64,000 nt of DNA from Branchiostoma belcheri. Its lineage: Eukaryota > Chordata > Leptocardii > Amphioxiformes > Branchiostomatidae. Shown here in pieces: positions 32,814-43,500 of this stretch. Where the stretch lies: the NCBI RefSeq assembly GCF_001625305.1, contig NW_017803202.1:124001-188000 (forward strand). Direction: 5' to 3'. Within the stretch, counting starts at the first letter, position 1, and every line of letters begins with the position of its first letter. A program made the position numbers and the translations under genes. Below the pieces are notes generated by a model. That model was not told the origin of the DNA. It saw only the letters and a program-made list of their open reading frames with translations, and did no database searches.

Positions 32814-35024
32814 ATGGCGAGTAAAATGCCGAGATCTGCCGAGTTTGACGAGCAGTTCCTGACGTGCGCGATCTGCATGCTGCACTTCCGGGACCCCAGA
32901 ATCCTGCCATGTCTGCACACATTTTGTAAAGAATGTCTGCAGCATTGGGCCACCAAACAACAGCCGCTGGAGTGTCCAACCTGCCGCAAACCGGTCAGCC
33001 TACCAGACCAAGGTGTGGACGGACTGAAGAGCAACTTCTACGTCAGCAACCTGCTGGACTTCGCGGCCGTGAAGAAAGGGGCGGGGCCAGGTGTGCCGTG
33101 CCAGGTGTGCGAGGGGAAGGAGGGAGGGGCGCGGGCATGGTGCGTGCAGTGTGCCGTTCTGCTCTGTGAGTCCTGTACAAACACACATCGCAGGTTTCCT
33201 GCCATGAAGGGGCATCAGATCGTGACACAAGAGAACCTGGAGGCCTCTGAAGGTGTGTCCAGCGGCTTCAAGCGCAAAGCCTTCTGCCCGAAGCACGAAG
33301 ACCAAGTCTTGACGTTCTACTGTGAACCTTGCCAGACTCTGGTCTGTGTCGCCTGTACGGTTGTCGACCATCCACGGGGAGAAAAGCACAATCCAGTAGA
33401 AATCGGCGGCGTCGCCGAGAGGAAGAAACGAGACTTACAAGAACTGTTAGAAAAAGTCGAGCCTCGAGAAAAAGTCGTGCGGGCTGCGCTGAGTGACGTT
33501 GAGACAGAAATATCAGAGTTACCAACATCGGCAGACGCAGCGATCAAAGAAGCCACCGAATATTTCGATCAGCTGATGGCCTTGCTTCAAGACAGAAAAG
33601 AAGACGTCGTCAAGGAAATAGGCTCACGCCGCCAGGAAGTCGGAAAATGTCTGGAAGAGCAGAAAGAAGAGATCGAGTTCGAGTTGGCCGGACTGACGAG
33701 CGCGTCAGAGTTCTGTAAACAAGCTTTGGAACACGGCAGCGACGTGCACGTCATCGAGGTCGAGGGTCAAGCACGACAGAGAGTGGAAGAGCTGCTGACA
33801 ACTCCAGCCGACCTGGCAGCCCGACCGAGTCACGTCGTGTTCTCGGAGGGGACGGCTGTGGCGGAGTTCAGAGATGCTGTGGCCAAGGCAGGGTGCGTAC
33901 AAGCCAGCGTAGGGGTGGACGCTTCTAAATGTTCAGTGGAAGTAAAACCTGCCGTTGTAAAGTGTACAAACGTCTCTCTCCTTGCCATAAAGGACAAAAA
34001 CGGACAACTTTGTTCTGTGTCTAAAGATGACGTCACAGCCACCCTGACGGACCTCTCCGGCCAGGCAGTACCCACACAGCTGCAGGAGAAGGGCAGGGGA
34101 TTGTGGGAAATCTCCTACACACCTGAGCATACGGGCAATCACAGGTTAGATGTCAGGGTTAAGGGTCAGTCTGTGGCGGGAAGTCCGTATGACGTCAGAG
34201 TGCAAAGCAGCCACACCCCAGTCTTAACTATTGGAAGAAAAGGCAGTGGGGAGGGGGAACTTTCCGCCCCTGTAGATGTAGCAGTGGACAAGGACGGAAA
34301 CATTGCAGTGTTGGAGCAGTGGAACCAACGGGTTCAGATATCCGATGGCAAGACGGGTCAGTCGCTTCGGTGTTTCTCTGTGGTTGGTGATGGGGGTCTT
34401 TGGGGCATTGACGTGGACTCCGACGGACAGTTTATTGTGACGTCGCGGAACCAATTGTTCAGCACTGACAAACAAGCAATCGGTGTGTACTCGCGAGAAG
34501 GGGAGCTTACAAAGACCCTGATACCGGACTGTCTACGAAATCCGCGCGGAGTTGCAGTTCTGAAAGACGGCCGCATGGTGGTGGCAGACCACACTCAGAA
34601 GTCGTGTCTCCTCCTGCAGCCTGACGGGAGCCTCATCCGGGAGATCGGCAAGGGACAGTTACAGGACCCATGGTTCATAGCGGTGGACGAATCACGTGAT
34701 ATGTTCTTTGTCACTGATTTCTGGGCTCATAAAGTCCATGTGTTTGACCTTGAGGGGAATCTGAACTTCAGCTTGGGTAAAGTGGGGAAGAATGAGGGAG
34801 AACTGCAACATCCATCAGGCATAACGTTAGACCCGGCAGGTAACATCATTGTAGTGAACTGGGCCAACAGCCGTCTGCAGGTGTTCCGACCTGACGGGAC
34901 GTACCTGAGAACTGTGGCCATAGTGAAGGGAGAAGGGCCCTGGGGAATCACGCTGACCCCAGATGGCCACATCGCTGTAGCGTGTGAATGGGGACATTGT
35001 GTCGAGTTGTACACGTACAAGTAG
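32814..35024 (+). CDS. TRIM-NHL E3 ubiquitin ligase, tandem copy B
   Basis: A single exon of 736 codons with the same RING, double B-box, coiled-coil, filamin and NHL order as copy A. The RING to coiled-coil portion is almost the same protein. Differences gather in the propeller, for example LEQWNQRVQISDGKTG against LENGNKRVQVFDPKTG in A, and FWAHKVHVFDLEGN against FTAHKVFVFDLEGN. B-box 2 reads VVDHPRGEKHN where A has VVDHRPGEQHN, a transposed RP to PR. Frame and start are intact, so the gene looks functional. The C-terminus is CVELYTYK. Confidence 0.95.
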   Translation: MASKMPRSAEFDEQFLTCAICMLHFRDPRILPCLHTFCKECLQHWATKQQPLECPTCRKPVSLPDQGVDGLKSNFYVSNLLDFAAVKKGAGPGVPCQVCEGKEGGARAWCVQCAVLLCESCTNTHRRFPAMKGHQIVTQENLEASEGVSSGFKRKAFCPKHEDQVLTFYCEPCQTLVCVACTVVDHPRGEKHNPVEIGGVAERKKRDLQELLEKVEPREKVVRAALSDVETEISELPTSADAAIKEATEYFDQLMALLQDRKEDVVKEIGSRRQEVGKCLEEQKEEIEFELAGLTSASEFCKQALEHGSDVHVIEVEGQARQRVEELLTTPADLAARPSHVVFSEGTAVAEFRDAVAKAGCVQASVGVDASKCSVEVKPAVVKCTNVSLLAIKDKNGQLCSVSKDDVTATLTDLSGQAVPTQLQEKGRGLWEISYTPEHTGNHRLDVRVKGQSVAGSPYDVRVQSSHTPVLTIGRKGSGEGELSAPVDVAVDKDGNIAVLEQWNQRVQISDGKTGQSLRCFSVVGDGGLWGIDVDSDGQFIVTSRNQLFSTDKQAIGVYSREGELTKTLIPDCLRNPRGVAVLKDGRMVVADHTQKSCLLLQPDGSLIREIGKGQLQDPWFIAVDESRDMFFVTDFWAHKVHVFDLEGNLNFSLGKVGKNEGELQHPSGITLDPAGNIIVVNWANSRLQVFRPDGTYLRTVAIVKGEGPWGITLTPDGHIAVACEWGHCVELYTYK

Positions 35025-35991
35025 CATAAAGCACCCCTGATGATAAAGAATTTGTGAAATGTTGTAGACTGTCCAGTTTTTATACCAAAGGGACACCACA
35101 GGAACTGAACTTCAGAAAATATCAATATTAAGACAATGCAACTTTAACAAAAGAGAAACATTCACAATCCAATAGTGTTCCCAGGACAATAGAGAGTTAC
35201 CATCAAGCAGAATACTAGTAGTCAAAAGATACTTTTACGGATCTTTTTGTCTTGTTATTTGCAGTTAGACCTATGCATGTATAATTAGGGCAAGAACTTG
35301 CAACAAACATATCATTAATCCAGTCATACTGAGGGCTCAGCTAGAAGCGTACAAAGCTGTGTAGCATTAGATTTAGCGAATGGCCCTTTGACATGATGAC
35401 CATTATGTTCACTATCGTATAAAATAAGTAATAGTGTACTGTTTCCACCATGATGAACTGTTACTGTGCACAGCATTGAACTTTGCTTCATGTGACAGAC
35501 CGCCTCTTTACGAAACATACCGACGTTTTGGAGACGATTGTTAACTTGTAGGTTTGCAGGATCTTTCAAATATATGGATGAAATCTGTTATATATATTGT
35601 GGAGGCACAAGGAGAGTCAAAGCCTTCAATAGAAATCCTTAGGTCTATTATTCATGGTGAAAATGTTTATTTTTTCCTCGTACAACCGTCCATTTGTGGT
35701 CGTTTGGCCACTTAACGACCACCCCCATCTACTTGGTACCGTCCAACCACCTGTTGGCGTCTCGCCAAGTTGGCAGGCCTACAGGGTGATGACGCCATGG
35801 CCTGCCGCCATACAGACGGAACATGTTCATGCTGTGTGGGCCATTTACGATAAGTGCCTTTGACTATAATATTCAATAAATAGTTCGTAAAATAAATAAA
35901 CGTATATCGAATAGAAAAATACTAAGTCTGATGCGATCCACATAGGCTGGGGTGCAAAGGGCAATGTTCTTCGTCGTCGCCCATCGTTACG
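35025..35991. other. spacer of the TRIM tandem unit
   Basis: Carries the empty target site of the 913-bp insertion at about 35399-35414 and the duplicated upstream block with CGTTTGGCCACTTAACGACC. The distal CRE is mutated (TGACGCCA, 35790-35797). Confidence 0.75.
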
Positions 35992-35999
35992 TGACGTCA
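35992..35999 (+). promoter_or_regulatory. proximal CRE of TRIM copy C
   Basis: TGACGTCA, exactly 130 bp before the ATG at 36122, as in copies A and B. Confidence 0.6.
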
Positions 36000-36121
36000 G
36001 CCTTCCGAAACTGAGTTCTGAGAAACTGCTGTGTCCAGTTTCACACCCACCAGACGAGATTGATACAGAACAAGACGGGCTGTATTTAGATCTCAGTCTT
36101 ACCGACAGTCTTGGCGGCACA

Positions 36122-38329
36122 ATGGCGAGTAAAATACCGAGATCTGCCGAGTTTGACGAGCGGTTCCTGACGTGCGCGATCTGCATGCTGCACTTCCGGG
36201 ACCCCAGAATCCTGCCGTGTCTGCACACATTTTGTAAAGAATGTCTGCAGCTTTGGGCCACCAAACAACAGCCGCTGGAGTGTCCAACCTGCCGCAAACC
36301 GGTCAGTCTACCAGACCAAGGTGTGGACGGACTGAAGAGCAACTTCTACGTCAGCAACCTGCTGGACTTCGCGGCCGTGAAGAAAGGGGCGGGGCCAGGT
36401 GTGCCGTGCCAGGTGTGCGAGGGGAAGGAGGGAGGGGCGCGGACATGGTGCGTACAGTGTGCCGTTCTGCTTTGTGAGTCCTGTACAAACACACATCGCA
36501 GGTTTCCCGCCATGAAAGGGCATCAGATCGTGTCACAAGAGAACCTGGAGGCCTCTGAAGGTGTGCCCAGCGGCTTCAGGCGCAAAGTCTTCTGCCCGAA
36601 GCACGAAGACCAAGTCTTGACTTTCTACTGTGAACCTTGCCAGACTCTGGTCTGTGTCGCCTGTACGGTTGTCGACCATCGGCCGGGTGAACAGCACAAT
36701 CCAGTAGAAATCGGCGGCGTCGCCGAGAGAAAGAAACGAGACCTACAAGGACTGTTAGAAAAAGTCGAGCCTCGAGAAAAAGTCGTGCGGGCTGCGCTGA
36801 GTGACGTTGAGACAGAAATATCAGAGTTACCAACATCGGCAGACGCAGCGATCAAAGAAGCCACCGAATATTTCGATCAGCTGATGGCCTTGCTTCAAGA
36901 CAGGAAAGAAGAGGTCGTCGCAGAAATCGGCTTACGTCGCCAGGAAGTCGGAAAATATCTGGAAGAGCAGAAAGAAGAGATGGAGTTCGAGCTGGCCGGA
37001 CTGACGAGCGCGTCTGAGTTCTGTAAGCAAGCCTTGGAACACGGCAGCGACGTGCACGTCATCGAGGTCGAGGGTCAAGCACGACAGAGGGTGGAAGAGC
37101 TGCTGACAACTCCAACCGACCTGGCAGCCCGACCGAGTGTCGTCGTGTTCTCGGAGGGGACGGCTGTGGCGGAGTTCAGAGATGCCGTGGCCAAGGCAGG
37201 GTGCGTACAAGTCACGGGGAAGGTAGACGCATCTAAATGCTCACTTGAAGTAAAACCTGCCGTTGTAAAGTGTACAAACGTCTCTCTCCTTGCCATAAAG
37301 GACAAAAACGGACAACTTTGCTCTGTGCCCAAAGATGACGTCACAACCACCCTGACGGACCCCTTTGGCCAGACCGTACCCACACAACTGCAGGAGAAGG
37401 GCAAGGGATTGTGGGAAATCTCCTACACACCTGAGGTCTCGGACAATCACAGGTTAGATGTCAGGGTTAAGGGTCAGTCTGTGGCGGGAAGTCCGTATGA
37501 CGTCAGAGTGCAAAGCAGCCACACCCCAGTCTTAACTATTGGAAGAGAAGGCAGTGGGGAGGGACAACTTTCCTATCCAATAGACGTAGCAGTGGACAAG
37601 GACGGTAACATTGCAGTGTTGGAAAACGGGAACAAACGGGTTCAGATATTCGATACAAAGACTGGCCAGTCGCTTCGTAGTTTCCCTGTGGTTGGTGAGT
37701 ATCCATTCGGCATTGACATTGACTCCGACGGACAGTTTATTGTGACGTCGCGAAACCAATTGTTCAGCACTGACAAACAAGCCATCGATGTGTACTCGCG
37801 AGAAGGGGAGCTTACAAAGACCCTGATACCGGACTGTCTACGAAATCCGAATGGTGTTGCAGTTCTGAAGGATGGCCGCATGGTGGTGGTGGACGACAGT
37901 CAGCAGTCGTGTCTCCTCCTGCAGCATGACGGGAGCCTCATCCGGGAGATCGGCAAGGGGCAGTTACAGGGTCCAGAGTTCATAGCGGTGGACGAATCAC
38001 GTGATATGTTCTTTGTCACTGATTTCCCAGCTCATAAAGTGTTCGTGTTTGACCTTGAGGGGAATCTGAACTTCAGCTTTGGTGAAGAGGAGGAGAATGA
38101 GGGAGAGCTCCACTGTCCAACCGGGATAACATTAGACCCGGCAGGTAACATCATTGTAGTGAACTATTGGAACAACCGTCTGCAGGTGTTCCGGCCGGAC
38201 GGGACGTACCTGAGAACTGTGGCCATGGTGAAGGGAGAAGGGCCCTGGGGAATCTCGCTGACACCGGGTGGCTACATAGCTGTAGCGTGTTCAGTGGGAC
38301 ATTGTGTCGAGTTGTACACGTACAAATAG
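36122..38329 (+). CDS. TRIM-NHL E3 ubiquitin ligase, tandem copy C
   Basis: A single exon of 735 codons, architecture as in copies A and B. The start peptide is MASKIPRSAEF (second Met replaced by Ile). The RING is CAICMLHF ... CLHTFCKEC. In the propeller it differs from A and B at several loop positions, for example SQQSCLLLQHDGSLIRE and VNYWNNRLQVFRPDG. No stop or frameshift is seen. The downstream flank to about 38880 again matches the tandem unit but is more diverged than in A and B, suggesting this is the older edge of the array. Confidence 0.95.
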   Translation: MASKIPRSAEFDERFLTCAICMLHFRDPRILPCLHTFCKECLQLWATKQQPLECPTCRKPVSLPDQGVDGLKSNFYVSNLLDFAAVKKGAGPGVPCQVCEGKEGGARTWCVQCAVLLCESCTNTHRRFPAMKGHQIVSQENLEASEGVPSGFRRKVFCPKHEDQVLTFYCEPCQTLVCVACTVVDHRPGEQHNPVEIGGVAERKKRDLQGLLEKVEPREKVVRAALSDVETEISELPTSADAAIKEATEYFDQLMALLQDRKEEVVAEIGLRRQEVGKYLEEQKEEMEFELAGLTSASEFCKQALEHGSDVHVIEVEGQARQRVEELLTTPTDLAARPSVVVFSEGTAVAEFRDAVAKAGCVQVTGKVDASKCSLEVKPAVVKCTNVSLLAIKDKNGQLCSVPKDDVTTTLTDPFGQTVPTQLQEKGKGLWEISYTPEVSDNHRLDVRVKGQSVAGSPYDVRVQSSHTPVLTIGREGSGEGQLSYPIDVAVDKDGNIAVLENGNKRVQIFDTKTGQSLRSFPVVGEYPFGIDIDSDGQFIVTSRNQLFSTDKQAIDVYSREGELTKTLIPDCLRNPNGVAVLKDGRMVVVDDSQQSCLLLQHDGSLIREIGKGQLQGPEFIAVDESRDMFFVTDFPAHKVFVFDLEGNLNFSFGEEEENEGELHCPTGITLDPAGNIIVVNYWNNRLQVFRPDGTYLRTVAMVKGEGPWGISLTPGGYIAVACSVGHCVELYTYK

Positions 38330-39360
38330 CATAAAGCACCCCTGATGATAACCAAATTGTGAAACATTACAGACTGTCCAGTTTTGATACCGCAGGAACA
38401 CCACAGGAACTGAACTTCAGAAAGTATAACCACCAATATCAATATAATGTACTTTTAGCAGAATATAAGAAACATTCGCATGCCAATAGCGTTTCTGTAT
38501 GGGACAATAGAGATTTACTATCTAAATGAGAACAGAAAGATGTTTTTTCTCTTGTTTATCGCAATTCAATTAGGTTTATAGGGCAAAAGCTTGCAACAAA
38601 CTAATCATCATTAATCCAGTCATACTATGGGCTCAGCTCGAAGCATATACAAAGCTGTGTAGCATTAGATTTACTTTGCTTTATTTAGTGACAGACCGCC
38701 TCTTTATGAACAGATACAGACGTTTTGGAGACGATTGTTAACTGTTATGTCTGCAGGATCTTTCAGATATATCGATGGAATCCGCATACATCCTGGAAAG
38801 GCACAAGAAGAGTCAAATTCTTCAATTAAAATTCTAAGCAGTACTAAGCAGTACGCGGCAAGACTTCGATCTACTGCTCTACAAAATATGAAAATGTAAC
38901 CGTAAAAAAAAATGTAATGTAAATCTTCCGTGTCACCATAACGTGCGAGAGACGCTCTCAGCTAGTTTTATCCTGTCCATGACACTAGAGCGACGCGACG
39001 GATTGATCTTACTGCTCTACAAAATTTGAAAATGTTTTTTGAGCCTCGTATGTATTGTTTACTGACGAGTAAAGATAATTTGTGGCCGTCTGGCAAAGTT
39101 TCACGAGCACCCCTACCTACTTGGTACCACCCACCCACATGTTGGTAACTTGCCAAGCTGGGAGAACTACAGGGTCACGTGATCTACACACGGCCAACAT
39201 TGTACATGTTGTATGGAGCAGATTTACCTTTCCAATGAGTATATTTCATTATCGTATTCAGAATTCATATTCCTGAGGTGATCATATGATTCGATATAAC
39301 ACCAAATGCCTATCCAATAGAAAACACAACATCTGTAACAACCAATGGGGTCCGCGTAGC
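38330..39360. other. diverged spacer of the TRIM tandem unit
   Basis: Contains the unit's flanking text (GTTTTGGAGACGATTGTTAAC near 38725, GCACAAGAAGAGTCAAATTC near 38800), increasingly diverged. A short local duplication of TACTGCTCTACAAAAT lies near 38873 and 39011. Confidence 0.65.
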
Positions 39361-39562
39361 TTGGGGTGCGAAGGTCAAGGTTGCTGAACGTTGCTCATCT
39401 TTACGTGACGTCAGCCCGGTTCCGAAACTGAGTTCCCAGAATCCGTGCTGTGCCCAGTTTCATATCCAGCTTTGTACAGAGCAAGGCGAGTTGTACTTTA
39501 ACATATCTCATGTCTCTCCAACCATTCTTGGCTGCACAATTATAATGGCGAGTAAAATGCAA
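39361..39562 (+). pseudogene. relic TRIM unit: promoter and first codons only
   Basis: This stretch aligns with the 200 bp before each tandem TRIM gene: GGGGTGCGAAGG, TTACGTGACGTCAGCC (CRE at 39406-39413), CCGAAACTGAGTTC, CTTGGCTGCACAAT, and then ATGGCGAGTAAAATGCA at 39545. Similarity to the TRIM coding sequence stops after about six codons, and a TIR element begins at 39608. It is a broken end of the array with no TRIM domain left. Whether the promoter still fires is unknown. Confidence 0.8.
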
Positions 39563-39607
39563 GGAGTGGGAAGTATAGTAACATATAAGATACAAAACGA
39601 GTCTGCT

Positions 39608-39816
39608 ATCTCCAAGCAGATGTTAGGATCCGGCTCAGTCGCAGTGTTTTACCAGGCAGTATTTAGTGCGTCTTTCTAGTATTCAAGTTAAGTCCTGGTA
39701 TTGCAAGGAGTAAAAGGAAGCAAAGAGTACTTGCAAACTAAAAGGATATACTAAACATTGCGACAACATGCGTATAACAATGAAATCAAGCCGGATCCTT
39801 AAGTCTGCTTGTAGAT
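39608..39816. mobile_element. TIR element, CTCCAAGCAGA family, next to TRIM relic
   Basis: The left end ATCTCCAAGCAGATGTTAGG continuing ATCCGGCT pairs with the right end AGCCGGATCC TTAAGTCTGCTTGTAGAT, an inverted repeat of about 28 bp with few mismatches. It lies about 46 bp past the last recognisable TRIM codon and may mark where the relic was broken. Confidence 0.7.
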
Positions 39817-40503
39817 TAGTCTCGATGGTCAAAGTTGCATGATGGTGATTCAGCCCACGTGATTTGCTTTCATCGGATGAGTACAAGTGGGAGAGCACAA
39901 ATTTACATTTCAGTAAGTTGGAGCTCAAGCTGAAGATCTTTCCGGGGCTTTTCTAGTTCTAACACTATTCGAGTCTCTGAAGCTTAAAGAACAGGTGTAG
40001 AACAAACCATTTGACATTTGCAGAGAAAGATCAAGAGGGTTTATGGTGACTTTGAATGAAATCCGCTCCAAAAAGTTCAAAGTGACAAACAGCCGTTTGG
40101 AGCTGTTTGACAAGACAGGTAGATTCTTCAAGAACATCGGTAAAACGACACCAACAAACCGTTGCCATGGCAGCACAGGGTAGCTGACAGTGACAGATAT
40201 GGCACACGATCAACATGATGACTTGTTGGATAGAGAAAAGCATCTCAAATCTTATCAATGAAACAGGAAGACTCATACATACAATGAGTGAAATGCAAAT
40301 TAAGAGATCCCAGAGTGACTCTCGTTACTCCTTGCCATGACGCACTATCCATTGATATGAAAATCCTTGCCATCGGTCTGAAAATCAAAGTAAACGTGTA
40401 CTCTTGATAAGCGGTTTCGGGTGTACGGCAGGCCCCACACCGGGCTGTACCGTGACTGGCGTCAGACGTGTTTTTGCCGAGCAGAATCCTGACTAGAGGC
40501 ACC
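39817..40503. other. intergenic
   Basis: No conserved exon recognised. Short frames on the - strand have no splice or similarity support. The stretch before 40504 should hold the 5' UTR and promoter of the collagen-lectin gene. Confidence 0.4.
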
Positions 40504-43500
40504 ATGTCCAGCCCGCAGCAGCAGTTCCAAACTCGTAGAACAAGAGGTAGACTGTTTTATACATAATTGTGTAAAACTATCTCTTCCTAGTTCACACATG
40601 ATTTCTTTTGTCTTTACCACGCTAGTGTAACTACAATTTATGTTTGTATGAAAACATTGCTGAAAAGTACAGCATAGACAAGGTACCGAAAAGGGCTTGG
40701 ATACTTCGTTTGCATCTTTGTCAGCCCATTTTCTGTCTCGGTAGGCTAATTTGACAAACGGTTGTAAAATCTAGCGGTATTGAGTTTTCATTTTATTGCT
40801 TCTTTTGTTTAATTGTACTCTCAAAATGTTGCTACTTGCCAACATTTTGGCAGCCCTTCTACTACCTTCACTGCTAGCTAGCGATGAAAATTAGTGCTAA
40901 TTACCATGGTGACAGACGTCTGGTCCAGATCATTGACTTTACTTGTTTGGAGAAGAAGAGGAGGAAGAAGAAGAAACTGAACAAAAACAATGCGTTTTCC
41001 TCCTGCGAAGGTAAAACGTAATAAAATGTTTTTTTTTTCTCCTCCAGACGCCACGCCCACGCAGCGAACGCAGACTAATTGGAGGCCCATTGCGCACTTG
41101 GCTGCGACAATACCCAACCCGGTGTACATAGCAAGAGGTAAATTTGCTTCCAAATTTATTTATTTCTGTATTCTTTTACCAGGGTGGCATTCATGAGAAT
41201 TAACACTGCTGTTCGGAGTTCGTCCGGAGTGGCCCTGGGTACACGCATTACACACAATGAGACAGTATATACAGTACCGTACAATAAGACAAGAACAATT
41301 AAACATGAATATCAAAATCGTTATCCAAATCCTGTTGCCGTCCTTTTTGATGATCCGGCTTTGAGTTTGATGTTCCATGGATGCGTTGACTGTGTGGGTG
41401 TGGTTGGGTGGGTGTGGGGGTGGGTAGTTGTATGATACAAGGATCAGTATATATCAAGCTATGCCGATTAACTTCAAAGAAAGAGAAGAAGGATTGTCTA
41501 CACTTGAAGTCATAAGTTCGAAGTTTAAAGCAAAGGTCTTTCTGCGCACTGATTGTCTATACATGTAGTATGTAAAACCACGTTGACAACATTAAGCGTT
41601 CCTTGTATATACTTGTATATGTATTTTAATAGCATACTGTGTTAGTTTTACTGAGTATTTGGAATATGTAAAATTCAGTGTATACTGCAAAGCCGACTTG
41701 TGCCGTGTTTTATCAATAAACCATTTACTACACTATACCTCCATATGTAGTTAATGTAGCTGGAAAGAAGCCTTTATTGCCTGTGCTGCTGTGCAATGTG
41801 AACCAGTCAGAACTGCCCTGAGGAAGGTGACAGACTGTCACCGAAACGTCGGCCGAATAAAAGACATGGTTGTGTAAAAAAAAGAGTCTCTTTACTCAGT
41901 GTCTTACCAACCTGATGAAACTACTAGTATTCGCGGAGCCTTTATTTAAGTGATAAATATCCTGTTTGTTCAACCGCCAGACTATGGTGCCTACGCTGCT
42001 AAGAAGACGAGATGGCTCCGCCTCTTCAAGAAGCTGGTGCTAGCCACAGGCCTTCTGGTGGCCGTGGTCATCCTTACACTGTTGCCATATCTTACAGGTC
42101 AAGTCCTTTTGGTTTTGCAAGACCTAAGATAAGATTGAAAGGTTCAACCCATTGGGACTAGATTCTTGGACCCCTTACTCTTATCGATAAATGCGGTGGG
42201 TTCTTTAACTGTGTGCTAGGACCCCTACTTAATATCCACTCCAAGAGGACGTCCATAACTAAAGCACATGATGGACAAGAATAAGTAAAGCACATACGAT
42301 GTTACATATTTGTTTCTTTTAAATAACTATGTAATGTAAATATGTAATTGTATGTGATGTATTGTTATGTCTTTCATGTATGTACCCTCTAATGAAAGAA
42401 AAGCTGCCACCCTTGGGTGGGCAGCTAAAGGAGAGTTTTTCCTCAATAAACCTCAATAAAACCAAAGATAGATACTCATTTTCACCTTTGAGGAATTTAT
42501 AGATTCATGTAAAGTTTGTTATCCAAGGGTACACCATCGAGGCCTGCATGGGATTTGGGCTTTAGGCCACATGATACCACGCGTGCATGCATGGGAATGC
42601 TCTGTGCAATGGTACAAGTACAACTCATTCTGGCAAATCTCCTCTCGTCTTTCTAAACAGTGAGAATGATCACTCTTTCGGGAGAGGTGGGTGAGCTCCG
42701 AGCCTGGAAGAGTAAGACTGAGCTTGTTGCAACAGATTTAAAACGTACGTCATACCTCTCTTTACTTCATAGAATAAGGTGTACATAAACTATGGTGTAC
42801 TTATATTGTCCACCATGATGTGGAGGCAAATGTGTATAATTATGTTTTTGTACATTTTGTATCACAATCCTGCACGGTGACTATGACGTCAGTTGCAAAC
42901 ACCTGATTCCACTCTTTTCTTTTAACCATGTTAGGGTTTGCCGGGCCTCCAGGACCCATTGGGCCCCCTGGCCCTGCGTCTGCCGGGCCACCTGGGCCTC
43001 CTGGGCCACCAGGAGAAATGGGACCCATGGGGCCGGCCGGCCCTGTGTCTGCCGGCTCTCCTGGGTTACCAGGAGAAAGGGGACCCATGGGGCCAGCTGG
43101 CCCTGTGTCTGGCGGGCTTTCAGGGCTACCTGTAACGTCCATGTGTTCACCCCGACCCGGACAGCCTGGGTGTGCTAAACCATCGATATCCGCACCTGGT
43201 GAGTCGAACGGTTGCAAGAAGAATTAAGGTTTATAATAAAGATTTGCCTTAGTGCTAGATAATCCTACGATGGTTAATTCTTGAATTGATTAACTTCCTT
43301 TGTGGTACTATTTTCACAGTGCGATGTCACAAACGCTCTCCTTTAATATTTGATGGTAATGAAATCTCTTTGCACAGCATTTTGCCCCAAATGTTACCAC
43401 GAGTGGCGTGGGGCCTGCTACGGGGTCTTCAGCCTCCACAAGAACTTCAGCGAAGCGGCCGCGACCTGTCGCCGAGATGGCGGCACCCTCGCCATGCCCC

